Part shown: piece after piece, positions 6,389-12,579 of the stretch | How the letters are laid out: each line of letters starts with the position of its first letter | How positions within the stretch are numbered: position 1 is the stretch's first letter | IMG/VR virus record: IMGVR_UViG_3300008450_010267 | Location: 1 to 46,105 of that record | Strand: one strand, 5' to 3' | Length of the DNA: 46,105 nucleotides | Source: a virus | The notes under the pieces: model-generated | Told to the model about the DNA's origin: nothing | Seen by the model: the letters and a program-made list of their open reading frames with translations, nothing else | Database searches by the model: none | Made by a program: the position numbers and the translations under genes

Positions 6389-6389
6389 T

Positions 6390-6944
6390 TTATTTAATTT
6401 TTACTTCTATTGTATATGTTTTACTAGAGATAATTCCATTAGGAAATATCACACCTACACTTCTGTAGTTAGTACCATCAGTACTTACTTTAATAGTGTA
6501 ATAGTTTAGATCATAGTCCTCCTCAACTTCAAATGTTACTTTAATTGTACTAGCATCCATTCGATTAGCCTTAATACTCTTAAATTTGACTGGGGTTAGA
6601 ATGACTGTGAATGTTTCTACCCAACCATTATCTGGAGTAGCAATACATACAGCACCGCTACGTCGTTTAGCTTTAGCATTTAGTACAGATGCTTTAGGTG
6701 CTACCTTACTTAAAGTAACAGTAGTTAAAGCAGGCAATACTACCTCAGCTGTAACACCATCGAAATTATAGGTAGCTGTTACTGAGCAATTTAGTTTATT
6801 TTCTAAATTAACTCTGTGTTCTCCGTCTTTCCAACCAATGTAGGTAATTCTAAGAACGTTATTTTCACTGTTTTGTCCTCCATTTTGTGATAACCCCACT
6901 ATGGAGAGTAGGGAGCATACTAATGCTGTTAATAAATGTTTCAT
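6390..6944 (-). CDS. Secreted protein with C-terminal FN3-like domain, 184 aa
   Basis: I use ATG 6944 (MKHLLTALVCSLLSIVGLSQ), which gives a clean signal peptide with cleavage near LSQ; a longer form would overlap the tRNA-Arg gene. After it come an all-beta region (residues 30-115) and a second beta domain (about 118-184) with FKSIKANRMDASTIKVTFEV and YYTIKVSTDGTNYRSVGVI. That pattern (..KV..STDG.NY..VG.) is common in fibronectin-III-like modules of Bacteroidota secreted proteins. It sits inside the tRNA/tmRNA block and is followed by a lipoprotein gene, so it may be a lysogeny/exclusion-type cargo gene or a surface protein. Function unknown. Confidence 0.7.
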   Translation of the reverse strand: MKHLLTALVCSLLSIVGLSQNGGQNSENNVLRITYIGWKDGEHRVNLENKLNCSVTATYNFDGVTAEVVLPALTTVTLSKVAPKASVLNAKAKRRSGAVCIATPDNGWVETFTVILTPVKFKSIKANRMDASTIKVTFEVEEDYDLNYYTIKVSTDGTNYRSVGVIFPNGIISSKTYTIEVKIK

Positions 6945-7001
6945 TTTAGGTACGATTTTAATAATAAATATAAGACCTAATATTTTGACTTCCAAACCTA
7001 G

Positions 7002-7073
7002 TAGTCCTGCCAAGAATCGAACTTGGATCCACTGCTTAGAAGGCAGTTGTTCTATCCGTTGAACTACAAGACC
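7002..7073 (-). tRNA. tRNA-Arg (anticodon TCT)
   Basis: Acceptor GGTCTTG/CAGGACT (terminal G-U pair), four-pair D-stem GTTC/GAAC, anticodon stem ACTGC/GCAGT around CTTCTAA (anticodon TCT), T-arm CCAAG TTCGATT CTTGG. Discriminator A; CCA not encoded. Reads AGA. Confidence 0.92.
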
Positions 7074-7076
7074 GAG

Positions 7077-7150
7077 TGGACCCTACAGGGCATGATCCTG
7101 TGACCTTCGCGTTATGAGCGCGCCGCTCTAACCAACTGAGCTAAGGGTCC
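7077..7150 (-). tRNA. tRNA with anticodon CAT (Met or lysidine-Ile)
   Basis: Acceptor GGACCCT/AGGGTCC is perfect, D-arm AGCTCAGTTGGTTAGAGC is canonical, anticodon loop CTCATAA gives CAT. The T-loop between ACAGG and CCTGT is ATCATGC, which departs from the usual TTC start. The anticodon stem has one outer mismatch. It lies 3 nt upstream of tRNA-Arg. Elongator Met is likely from the GGTCACAGG segment; Ile2 (modified C34) is the alternative. Confidence 0.88.
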
Positions 7151-7156
7151 ATTAAG

Positions 7157-7243
7157 CGGAGGCTTAGGGATTCGAACCCCAGTTACAATTTCTCGTAAAT
7201 CGGTTTTCAAGACCGACGCATTCGACCGCTCTGCCAAACCTCC
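7157..7243 (-). tRNA. tRNA-Ser (anticodon TGA)
   Basis: Acceptor GGAGGTT/AGCCTCC, anticodon stem TCGGT/ACCGA around CTTGAAA (anticodon TGA), long variable arm, T-arm GGGG TTCGAAT CCCT, discriminator G. CCA not encoded. Reads UCA. The length of 87 nt is normal for class II. Confidence 0.92.
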
Positions 7244-7251
7244 TCCATTTG

Positions 7252-7351
7252 CTGACCCTGCTGGGTTCGAACCAGCGATCCTTCTTCTTTCCCCGACACT
7301 TGTAAGAGCATGGGTACTAAAAGTTGGCTTTACCAACTAAGCTAAGGGTCA
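7252..7351 (-). tRNA. tRNA-like gene with abnormal, enlarged anticodon region
   Basis: The acceptor stem is a perfect 7 bp (TGACCCT/AGGGTCA), the D-arm GCTTAGTTGGTAAAGC pairs normally, and the T-arm is GCTGG TTCGAAC CCAGC. Between D and T arms there are about 50 nt where a normal class I tRNA has about 22 and no 5-bp/7-nt anticodon arm can be drawn. The insert contains CTTACAA (7306-7300), a standard Val loop, centred between CCC (7314-7312) and GGGG (7294-7291), and ACTT/AAGT can pair across. Isotype therefore undetermined: intron-containing tRNA, pseudogene or new structured RNA. Confidence 0.7.
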
Positions 7352-7381
7352 GACGTGGCGTCAATGCTTATCGCACCGTCT
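7351..7381. repeat. Inverted repeat in tRNA spacer
   Basis: AGACG (7351-7355) pairs with CGTCT (7377-7381), and GCG with CGC inside, leaving an 11-nt loop. It fills the space between the tRNA-like gene and tRNA-Glu and may be a processing signal for the polycistronic tRNA transcript. Confidence 0.45.
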
Positions 7382-7386
7382 TCAGG

Positions 7387-7458
7387 TACTCGGTACGGGA
7401 GTCGAACCCGTATTTTATCCGTGAAAGGGACGCGTCCTTACCATTAGACGAACTGAGC
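7387..7458 (-). tRNA. tRNA-Glu (anticodon TTC)
   Basis: Acceptor GCTCAGT/ACCGAGT has one A-C mismatch and a G-U end pair. Linker TC and D-arm GTCTAATGGTAAGGAC are typical of tRNA-Glu. Anticodon loop CTTTCAC gives TTC; T-arm ACGGG TTCGACT CCCGT; discriminator A. CCA not encoded. Confidence 0.9.
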
Positions 7459-7463
7459 ATGTA

Positions 7464-7499
7464 GTGCAGTGGGACCTAGGATCCCTGTGGCTACTGCAC
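7464..7499. repeat. Two-tier hairpin between tRNA genes
   Basis: GTGCAGT (7464-7470) pairs with ACTGCAC (7493-7499), and inside it GGGA pairs with TCCC, with a loop containing CCTAGG. The 36-nt element sits between tRNA-Glu and the second tRNA-like gene. It could be a processing hairpin or a small stable RNA; no promoter of its own is evident. Confidence 0.55.
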
Positions 7500-7514
7500 G
7501 TTTTATCCACTTTG

Positions 7515-7599
7515 TAGTCAGGGCAGGAATTGAACCTGCTGCCGTGCTGATTTATTTTACAGAATTTTTCACGAGCGCAACCATTGCGACTACCTGACT
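7515..7599 (-). tRNA. Second tRNA-like gene with enlarged anticodon loop
   Basis: Perfect acceptor AGTCAGG/CCTGACT and T-arm GCAGG TTCAATT CCTGC, with discriminator A. The D region folds as CGCAA/TTGCG around TGG. The anticodon stem TCGTG (7574-7570) pairs with CACGG (7546-7542) but encloses 23 nt instead of 7, including CTGTAAA (7562-7556), the usual tRNA-Tyr loop. The variable region would be only about 2 nt. The 85-nt length could suggest class II, but I cannot draw a class II fold. Isotype undetermined. Confidence 0.65.
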
Positions 7600-7624
7600 A
7601 ACCGTTATTTCAAAGATCACTATG

Positions 7625-7698
7625 TCGGGATTGCAGGATTCGAACCTGCGACCTCTTGGTCCCAAACCAAGCATACTACCGGGCTGTACTAAATCCCG
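7625..7698 (-). tRNA. tRNA-Pro (anticodon TGG)
   Basis: Acceptor CGGGATT/AATCCCG perfect, anticodon stem CTTGG/CCAAG around TTTGGGA (anticodon TGG), T-arm GCAGG TTCGAAT CCTGC, discriminator A. CCA not encoded. First RNA gene of the block in transcription order. Confidence 0.93.
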
Positions 7699-7707
7699 AG
7701 CCAGTAG

Positions 7708-7920
7708 TTACTGTGCTGTAACTACCTGTACAATGTGAGATTCCGAAGCGGCTTTCACTTCAAATTCTTGTTCGCCATTAGCAGTCAAGAATTGAACGGT
7801 ACGGGCTTCAGCTTCAGTCACTGACTGAGCATCTACCAGATACAATACGTTTTGTTTTTTTACTTTACCTTTACTGTCTTCAACAGTAAACTGTACTTTA
7901 ACTTGAAAATAGGTTGCCAT
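7708..7920 (-). CDS. DUF4494-like small protein, 70 aa
   Basis: The sequence MATYFQVKVQFTVEDSKGKV, then YLVDAQSVTEAEARTVQFL (about 27-45), matches my memory of DUF4494, a family of Bacteroidota and their phages with the YLVDA.S.TEAE signature. Family members are usually longer; this one is a short version ending after one beta-rich repeat. Function is unknown. It ends 9 nt before tRNA-Pro and starts 1 nt after the upstream stop. Confidence 0.65.
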   Translation of the reverse strand: MATYFQVKVQFTVEDSKGKVKKQNVLYLVDAQSVTEAEARTVQFLTANGEQEFEVKAASESHIVQVVTAQ

Positions 7921-7921
7921 G

Positions 7922-8215
7922 TTATTTGTTTTCGTATACTGAATAATTGTAGAAATATGATTTGTATTTCTGAATTGTCTTAGTGAAGTTAGAGCGGTTT
8001 TTCAATTCAGCATCTGACTCGCCTTCCAAACGTTGTGGTTTGAGAGATGAATAATAATCATACACTTCATTGAAATTCTCTACTTTGCTTTCCTGGAGGA
8101 ATAAAGCTAATTTAGCTATGCTTTTAGGTCCAAATGGTTGGAAACCTGCTCGATACATTTGTTTCATTTCTGTAGGTAATTCAAACCCAGCAAATTGATT
8201 GTGTAAACCGTTCAT
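7922..8215 (-). CDS. Hypothetical protein, 97 aa
   Basis: Unrecognised soluble, helical protein. It starts MNGLHNQFAGFELPTEMKQM and has a centre (GPKSIAKLALFLQESKVENF) and a Tyr-rich C-terminus (YKSYFYNYSVYENK). The promoter-like element at 8230-8254 lies 14 nt upstream, so it may be first in a transcript that continues into the DUF4494-like gene and the tRNAs. Confidence 0.6.
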   Translation of the reverse strand: MNGLHNQFAGFELPTEMKQMYRAGFQPFGPKSIAKLALFLQESKVENFNEVYDYYSSLKPQRLEGESDAELKNRSNFTKTIQKYKSYFYNYSVYENK

Positions 8216-8229
8216 TTTATTTTATTTAG

Positions 8230-8254
8230 TTAAATATACGATTTTATTTTGCCT
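8230..8254 (-). promoter_or_regulatory. Promoter-like element, near-identical to the one before the DNA polymerase gene
   Basis: Minus strand reads AGGCAAAATAA, AATC, then GTATATTTAA. Twenty-four of 25 bases match the copy at 38799-38823. Both lie immediately before a gene start and this one overlaps the stop codon region of the upstream gene. The GTATATTTA block is placed like a -10/-7 box and GGCAAAA like an upstream box. Confidence 0.55.
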
Positions 8255-8855
8255 AATCCAATAATCCTAACGCCCTCATATTCTCTAAATGTGCTTCATC
8301 CAAATCCCAATCATGTGACACTGCTTTAACAGTAGTATTGTCTTCAATATGACGTACTTGATCTGGTGTTAATGGGTCAGCTACAAGTAGGAAATAATCG
8401 TTATAGCATAATAATTCTAAATTATCAAGCAGGTAGTTATTCTTATTTCCATCCTTGAAATTGAGTAGTAGAGGTGTTTTATAGTCAGTTACTCTGCGCT
8501 CACAGAACCCACACTGATAACATTCTTCCTTTAAATAACCTTCAGCAATACCTCTTGCTTTAATTTTTTCAGGTGTAAAGGATTCCCAACCCGTCCCTGT
8601 TTCGAAGATAAGTTTGACATTTGGTTCTTTTCTTCGATTAGGTAGGAATTTGGGAATACCTTTACCTGATTGGTTTTTATGGGAGTCAAATAGTGTGGGT
8701 GAATTCGGATCACCCTCATCTACTCGGAATAGTTTAGCGAATGGTTTGTAATGTTGATACGAGCAACCTAAATATCTAGCCGCAGCACGATTCGATTTTG
8801 TGAATCGCATTGCCTTTAGAATATCGTCTTTAGTAAGTGGTTTAGGTGCAGGCAT
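8253..8855 (-). CDS. HTH protein with degenerate HNH-like domain, 200 aa
   Basis: Residues 10-45 (DDILKAMRFTKSNRAAARYL, then GCSYQHYKPFAKLF) form a helix-turn-helix typical of phage DNA-binding proteins. Residues 110-152 look like an HNH fold: ECYQCGFC, a beta-hairpin, then FKDGNKNNYLLDNLELLCYN. In active HNH enzymes the central strand carries catalytic His residues and the end carries CxxC; here they are replaced (LLNF and CYND), so catalysis is doubtful. It may be a transcriptional or DNA-packaging regulator derived from a homing endonuclease. A terminator lies directly upstream. Confidence 0.6.
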   Translation of the reverse strand: MPAPKPLTKDDILKAMRFTKSNRAAARYLGCSYQHYKPFAKLFRVDEGDPNSPTLFDSHKNQSGKGIPKFLPNRRKEPNVKLIFETGTGWESFTPEKIKARGIAEGYLKEECYQCGFCERRVTDYKTPLLLNFKDGNKNNYLLDNLELLCYNDYFLLVADPLTPDQVRHIEDNTTVKAVSHDWDLDEAHLENMRALGLLD

Positions 8856-8868
8856 AATAATAAATTAG

Positions 8869-8882
8869 GGGGCCGAAGCCCC
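8869..8882 (-). terminator. Strong GC hairpin with TTCG tetraloop, probable terminator
   Basis: Minus strand GGGGC-TTCG-GCCCC, a very stable tetraloop hairpin, starts 5 nt after the stop of the 54-aa lipoprotein gene and is followed by CTAATTTATTATTATG. The T-run is interrupted, so termination may be partial; it could also protect the 3' end of the mRNA. Confidence 0.65.
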
Positions 8883-8887
8883 ACTAA

Positions 8888-9052
8888 TTATTTGATACTA
8901 GTAGTAGTATCAGCTACTACAGTAGTGTCGTTAGTTACTACAGTGCTATCAACCTTAGTTGAATCAGTAGTAACTGGAGTTGTGTTAGTTGTACCACTTG
9001 TACAAGCTACTGCGAATGTTGCGATCATGGCAACTGCGATCATCTTTTTCAT
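8888..9052 (-). CDS. Thr-rich small lipoprotein, 54 aa
   Basis: Frame from ATG 9052: MKKMIAVAMIATFAVACTSG with a lipobox FAVAC (Cys17), then a low-complexity Thr/Val/Asp tail (TTDSTKVDSTVVTNDTTVV) to TAA. Such short Thr-rich lipoproteins are common in Bacteroidota. The gene is followed by a TTCG hairpin, so it is probably transcribed and translated as a defined unit. Thr/Ser in the tail could be O-glycosylated; that is speculation. Confidence 0.65.
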   Translation of the reverse strand: MKKMIAVAMIATFAVACTSGTTNTTPVTTDSTKVDSTVVTNDTTVVADTTTSIK

Positions 9053-9080
9053 ATACTTCATTTTTGTTTAGATAAATGTA

Positions 9081-9515
9081 CTATTTCTTTTTTTGCCTAC
9101 CAAGCTTTTGTTTTGCTTGACATAGTTTAACTACTGACCATAGATCAGCAACTGTGTCTAATGGGATTGGGTAATCATTAGCATCTAATATATCATTAGT
9201 GGAACCATCAGGATTGGTTCGTTCGTATAAGTAGAAAAATATAATTTCAGCTGCTTCTTTTCCAAAATGCAATTCAAACATTAAATCGATAGCCATGTAG
9301 AATTTCTCATCGTATGTTGAGAAATCAACTTGTAATTCTTCAGCCATCAATACACCACGTGTTTCTATTTCTTGTACTAAACGGATAACCTGTTCAAATT
9401 TTTCTCTTTGAATATCGTCTTCTGTTTTTTTCTTTAATTTAAGCGTTGTATCAACACCTATAATGTCATCAATGGAGTTTTTAACTCCTTCAGCGTGCTT
9501 TTCTCCTTCATTCAT
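9081..9515 (-). CDS. Conserved-type phage hypothetical protein, 144 aa
   Basis: Unrecognised. It starts MNEGEKHAEGVKNSIDDIIG. The acidic helical N-terminus is followed by IQREKFEQVIRLVQEIETRG and by a helical core (FYMAIDLMFELHFGKEAAEI) and FYLYERTNPDGS, and the C-terminus is Lys-rich. It overlaps the upstream UVR-like gene by 4 nt (ATGA). Small helical proteins like this are common among phage structural-chaperone or early genes; no specific role can be read. Confidence 0.65.
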   Translation of the reverse strand: MNEGEKHAEGVKNSIDDIIGVDTTLKLKKKTEDDIQREKFEQVIRLVQEIETRGVLMAEELQVDFSTYDEKFYMAIDLMFELHFGKEAAEIIFFYLYERTNPDGSTNDILDANDYPIPLDTVADLWSVVKLCQAKQKLGRQKKK

Positions 9516-9832
9516 AATTTACTAATTAAATCTCTTGTTTCGATACACTTGTCATACTCTTCTTTCTCAACATAGTATTCAAGTACCTTTTCAAGAGTAG
9601 GTTTCCATTTTGGTTTTTCTAACTCAATATAATAATCTGAATAGGCTACTTCAAATAAGGAGATGGAAGATTTATTTCGTGCAAGGCCATCTTTAATGGC
9701 GCATACTGCTTCTTCTATAACTACTTGTTGAACTTCTGGGATTTCTGTTAACTGAGAGTAATCTGCCCCTGGCTCTATCTTAACGCGAAGCACAGGAATT
9801 TTTCTCCTCATTTTACGTTTTATTTTAGCCAT
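9512..9832 (-). CDS. UVR-like small protein, paralogue of 5791-6117, 106 aa
   Basis: A basic N-terminus (MAKIKRKMRRKIPVLRVKIE) leads to a helical stretch (VVIEEAVCAIKDGLARNKSS), the strand ISLFEVAYSDYYIELEK and a final helix pair with YYVEKEEYDKCIETRDLISKL in two parts. The last part fits the UVR pattern (E-x-Y-x-x-C/A-x-x-x-RD-x-I-x-x-L). The order helix/ISLFEVA strand/acidic helices matches IDIFDIT and EEYELCAEIKKVLDK of the protein at 5791-6117. No enzyme domain is attached. Binding to a larger protein is plausible. Confidence 0.65.
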   Translation of the reverse strand: MAKIKRKMRRKIPVLRVKIEPGADYSQLTEIPEVQQVVIEEAVCAIKDGLARNKSSISLFEVAYSDYYIELEKPKWKPTLEKVLEYYVEKEEYDKCIETRDLISKL

Positions 9833-9847
9833 AACCGTTTTTAGTAA

Positions 9848-10138
9848 TTAAACTGTTGGTTCGCTGCTACCACCACCTCCGGTAATAGCATTCTTAATCA
9901 TCAACTTAACATCAGCAATTGGGATTAAGAAACCAATTACATTAGCATAAGGCACGTCTGTGTCTTGGCTAACTGTTAAGTTATATTGAGACAATCCTTG
10001 ATTTAACTTAGATTGCAGTTTCTGAGTCATCTCAGCTTTAGCATCACCCTCTAATGTTTCAGGCATTACGAATTGAACTTTAATACCCTTTTTAGTTGGG
10101 TTATGATTTACGTCTACTCTAAGTTTTGGATTAGCCAT
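9848..10138 (-). CDS. Small beta-rich hypothetical protein, 96 aa
   Basis: Unrecognised. It starts MANPKLRVDVNHNPTKKGIK, with a long helix (AKAEMTQKLQSKLNQGLSQY), a strand, and a helix before a Gly/Ser-rich flexible end (ITGGGGSSEPTV). The pattern of beta-alpha-beta with a C-terminal flexible tail suggests a small oligomeric or virion-associated protein. It has its own AT-rich leader with TATTTATA. Confidence 0.55.
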   Translation of the reverse strand: MANPKLRVDVNHNPTKKGIKVQFVMPETLEGDAKAEMTQKLQSKLNQGLSQYNLTVSQDTDVPYANVIGFLIPIADVKLMIKNAITGGGGSSEPTV

Positions 10139-10160
10139 TTGATACGTTTATATATAAATA

Positions 10161-10700
10161 TTATAGAATTTCATTTACCACACCATATTTCAACGCAGTT
10201 TTCGCATCAAAATACCATTCTGCCTGTCTATTTTTAACATCATCTAATATTTTTGTTGTTAATTTAGTACGAGACATTAAATAATCGTCGCATATTTTAT
10301 CAATGCGATTTGCTTCTTTCATTTCTTGTCTGTGGTATGCCGTTTTACCTTCAACACCATACATTGCTTCATGATACATGAATGTAGCATTGTTGCTCGC
10401 TGTTCGATGATGACCCGCAGCGAATATTATTAAACCCATTGACATTGCTGCACCGTGACATATTGTATGGACTGGAGTCAACGAAGTACCAATGACATCA
10501 ATTAAAGCAAGTCCGCTGTATATCTCTCCTCCAGACGAGTTGATTATGAGTTTTATTGGTTCTGCTGTTTGTTTTTTCGCGTCCTCCTCATTTATCTCAT
10601 ATATAGTATAAATTAAATCATTTATATTTTCGGTTTCTATGTCACCGAGGGTCATAATTCGACTTACTGGGTCTAGTTTGGAGCGGCGTTGGCGAGGCAT
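10161..10700 (-). CDS. clpP: ClpP-like serine protease
   Basis: The 179-residue protein shows a ClpP fold: INSSGGEIYSGLALIDVI (53-70) for the oxyanion Gly-Gly loop, GAAMSMG with nucleophile Ser87, and MYHEAM with His110. At the third triad position (ClpP Asp before the YGLVD-like end) I align Glu161 (QAEWYFDA), so the triad is not standard by eye. Phage ClpP homologues may act in host-protein turnover or as prohead proteases; no ClpX partner or head genes are in this window. It begins after the glycan cassette with a leader containing TATTTATA. Confidence 0.85.
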   Translation of the reverse strand: MPRQRRSKLDPVSRIMTLGDIETENINDLIYTIYEINEEDAKKQTAEPIKLIINSSGGEIYSGLALIDVIGTSLTPVHTICHGAAMSMGLIIFAAGHHRTASNNATFMYHEAMYGVEGKTAYHRQEMKEANRIDKICDDYLMSRTKLTTKILDDVKNRQAEWYFDAKTALKYGVVNEIL

Positions 10701-10723
10701 AAACGAGGTTTCTTATAAATATT

Positions 10724-11905
10724 TTATAGTTTTATAAGAGTATGTTCGTATGTCTCTAAACTATTAATTTTTATTTTGAATATATCTAATTCAAATTCTC
10801 CAATCTCACCAGATTCATGAATAATTTCAGGGAATTGTTGTAGCAACTGGAAATTCTGGTTTGTTAATTGTTTAGCATTAAATTCAATTATTATATCATT
10901 TTCACCTGTAGGATCATTTGATTTGATAGTCAATACTCGTTTGCTTAAATCAAACTTTGTATTTGCTTGTTCTATTTCAACATAGTCCCAAGCACGTCCA
11001 ATTTCGAATGCTTCATCTACATATATTCTATCACACCATGGTTCTAATGCTTCTAATAATTGTAAATTGCAGTTATGAACTACAAAAGCAATGTTATATT
11101 TAGGTGAGACAATGGGGTCCATTAAACCAGTATGTTTAACATTTGATCCCCATTTACGAATAAATTCTTTAGTTGAATTATTCATATCTTGTTTCCACTG
11201 CTCATGTCGTTTAGGATCACCTCCAAAACTACCAGCACCTCTACCTGTTAAATGATAGACCAATGAATTCCAAGGTTGAATAAATTCAAATCCGGCTAAT
11301 TTCATTCTATTAAATACATCTGAATCTTCCCTACATGAATGCATCATTGGATCATGTCCTCCAATGGATAAGAATTCATCTCTATACATCATCCAAGGAG
11401 CAAATATACCGTTTGTGATTTTAGTTTCATTGAGTTGTGATTCAACATATTTGTCAAATTCTTCTTCCTTAAATTCTTCAGGCCACATTCCAAAATCAAT
11501 CTGAATTTTTTCCCCATCATTTGGATGAATAGGAGGTTCAATGCGTGTTGAGCATATTGCTGTTTTTGATTTTAAGTGTTTGTATGCATTTAAATCAGCA
11601 TCTTTACCTAACATCATATCAGCATGGAATATCATAAAAATATCTGTAGTGGATTTTTCAATACAGAAGTCATATGCTTTACCAATACCATATAGGCGTT
11701 TACCTAATTCTGGGTTAACGTGGTATGTTAAATTATATTGATCTTTAACTTGTTCTAACCATTCAACTGTTTTGTCTTCATCTGAGTCAACAAATATAAT
11801 AATATCATGATCTTTTCTATATGCATTCTTACGAATAGAAGGAATGCATGTTTTAAGATATCTTAAGTTTGTTTTGCTCGGTATACAGAATGTTATTTTT
11901 TCCAT
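10724..11905 (-). CDS. Glycosyltransferase family 2-like protein with C-terminal extension
   Basis: Residues 1-240 are a GT-A fold: MEKITFCIPSKTNLRYLKTC start, nucleotide-binding VDSDED near 39-44, a metal-binding HADM at about 94-97, and a late acceptor-loop region with GGHDPMMHSCREDSDVF. Residues about 270-393 form a separate beta-rich part of unknown type (IKSNDPTGENDIIIEF). GT2 enzymes move sugars from nucleotide-sugars. It is the last gene of the cassette in transcription order and overlaps the DUF707 gene by 13 nt. Donor and acceptor unknown. Confidence 0.8.
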   Translation of the reverse strand: MEKITFCIPSKTNLRYLKTCIPSIRKNAYRKDHDIIIFVDSDEDKTVEWLEQVKDQYNLTYHVNPELGKRLYGIGKAYDFCIEKSTTDIFMIFHADMMLGKDADLNAYKHLKSKTAICSTRIEPPIHPNDGEKIQIDFGMWPEEFKEEEFDKYVESQLNETKITNGIFAPWMMYRDEFLSIGGHDPMMHSCREDSDVFNRMKLAGFEFIQPWNSLVYHLTGRGAGSFGGDPKRHEQWKQDMNNSTKEFIRKWGSNVKHTGLMDPIVSPKYNIAFVVHNCNLQLLEALEPWCDRIYVDEAFEIGRAWDYVEIEQANTKFDLSKRVLTIKSNDPTGENDIIIEFNAKQLTNQNFQLLQQFPEIIHESGEIGEFELDIFKIKINSLETYEHTLIKL

Positions 11906-12579
11906 ATTTGAGAATAATTTATTTCTTCTTTTTTAATATTATACGAATATAATAACTCAACCATTTCATCCCAAGGATTTCTAGGAAAACGGGAATAACT
12001 CTGTCCTACAGGTTTGGTATGAGTCATTATTATATCATCTATAATAGCTATTTTATTTTTAGGATAATCTAAAAGATGAGCCCATAAATAATCATATCCC
12101 CAACTTGAATAATTCAAATCAAATGTTTCATATATTTTTAGTAGTGATCCTAAATCAAATAATGGAGCTAAAACTTCAACAAAGTTAGTATAACGTAATA
12201 TACTATTAGAAACCGGTTTTGTAATCTCATGAGAAACATACCCATCCATAGAAGGCTGACATATTGAAAGTTGATATTGATTAGCTGTTTTAAATAATTT
12301 ATTGATATTCTCAGTTGATATTGAAACATCATTATCAGGAATCCAAATATGAGTATAATTAGAAATAAACTCAATATTAGATTGAATAAAAGATTTAATC
12401 AAATGGTATTTTTCACCTTTAGCAGCATAAACATAAGGAGTATACTGAAGATTTGATTCAGCTACATTATCATCATCTCCATAATATATTAAAACTAAAT
12501 CAAAATTAGCTTGCCCTTTAACCCATTTTGGGTGGAGAGATTCGTTTCCTATGGGGGATATAATCAGATAAGGATTCAT
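11893..12579 (-). CDS. DUF707-family putative glycosyltransferase
   Basis: The 228-residue sequence has the signs of DUF707: HIWIPDNDVSIS (about 87-98, with a DxD-like acidic cluster), LSICQPSMDGYVSHEIT, ILRYTNFVEVLAPLF, SSWGYDYLWAHLL and IIDDIIMTHTKPVG. DUF707 proteins are GT-A-like and occur in polysaccharide loci of plants and bacteria; the reaction is not established. The gene overlaps the epimerase gene upstream as ATGA. It is strongly AT-rich, like its upstream neighbours. Confidence 0.8.
   Translation of the reverse strand: MNPYLIISPIGNESLHPKWVKGQANFDLVLIYYGDDDNVAESNLQYTPYVYAAKGEKYHLIKSFIQSNIEFISNYTHIWIPDNDVSISTENINKLFKTANQYQLSICQPSMDGYVSHEITKPVSNSILRYTNFVEVLAPLFDLGSLLKIYETFDLNYSSWGYDYLWAHLLDYPKNKIAIIDDIIMTHTKPVGQSYSRFPRNPWDEMVELLYSYNIKKEEINYSQIWKK

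Noticed and set aside
6189-6509. Plus-strand open frame across a tRNA and lipoprotein
   Set aside because: It crosses tRNA-Leu and is antisense to two signal-peptide genes; no plus-strand gene has support anywhere in the window.
7112-7336. Minus-strand open frame of 74 codons with apparent start
   Set aside because: It runs through three tRNA/tRNA-like genes; the peptide is translated tRNA.
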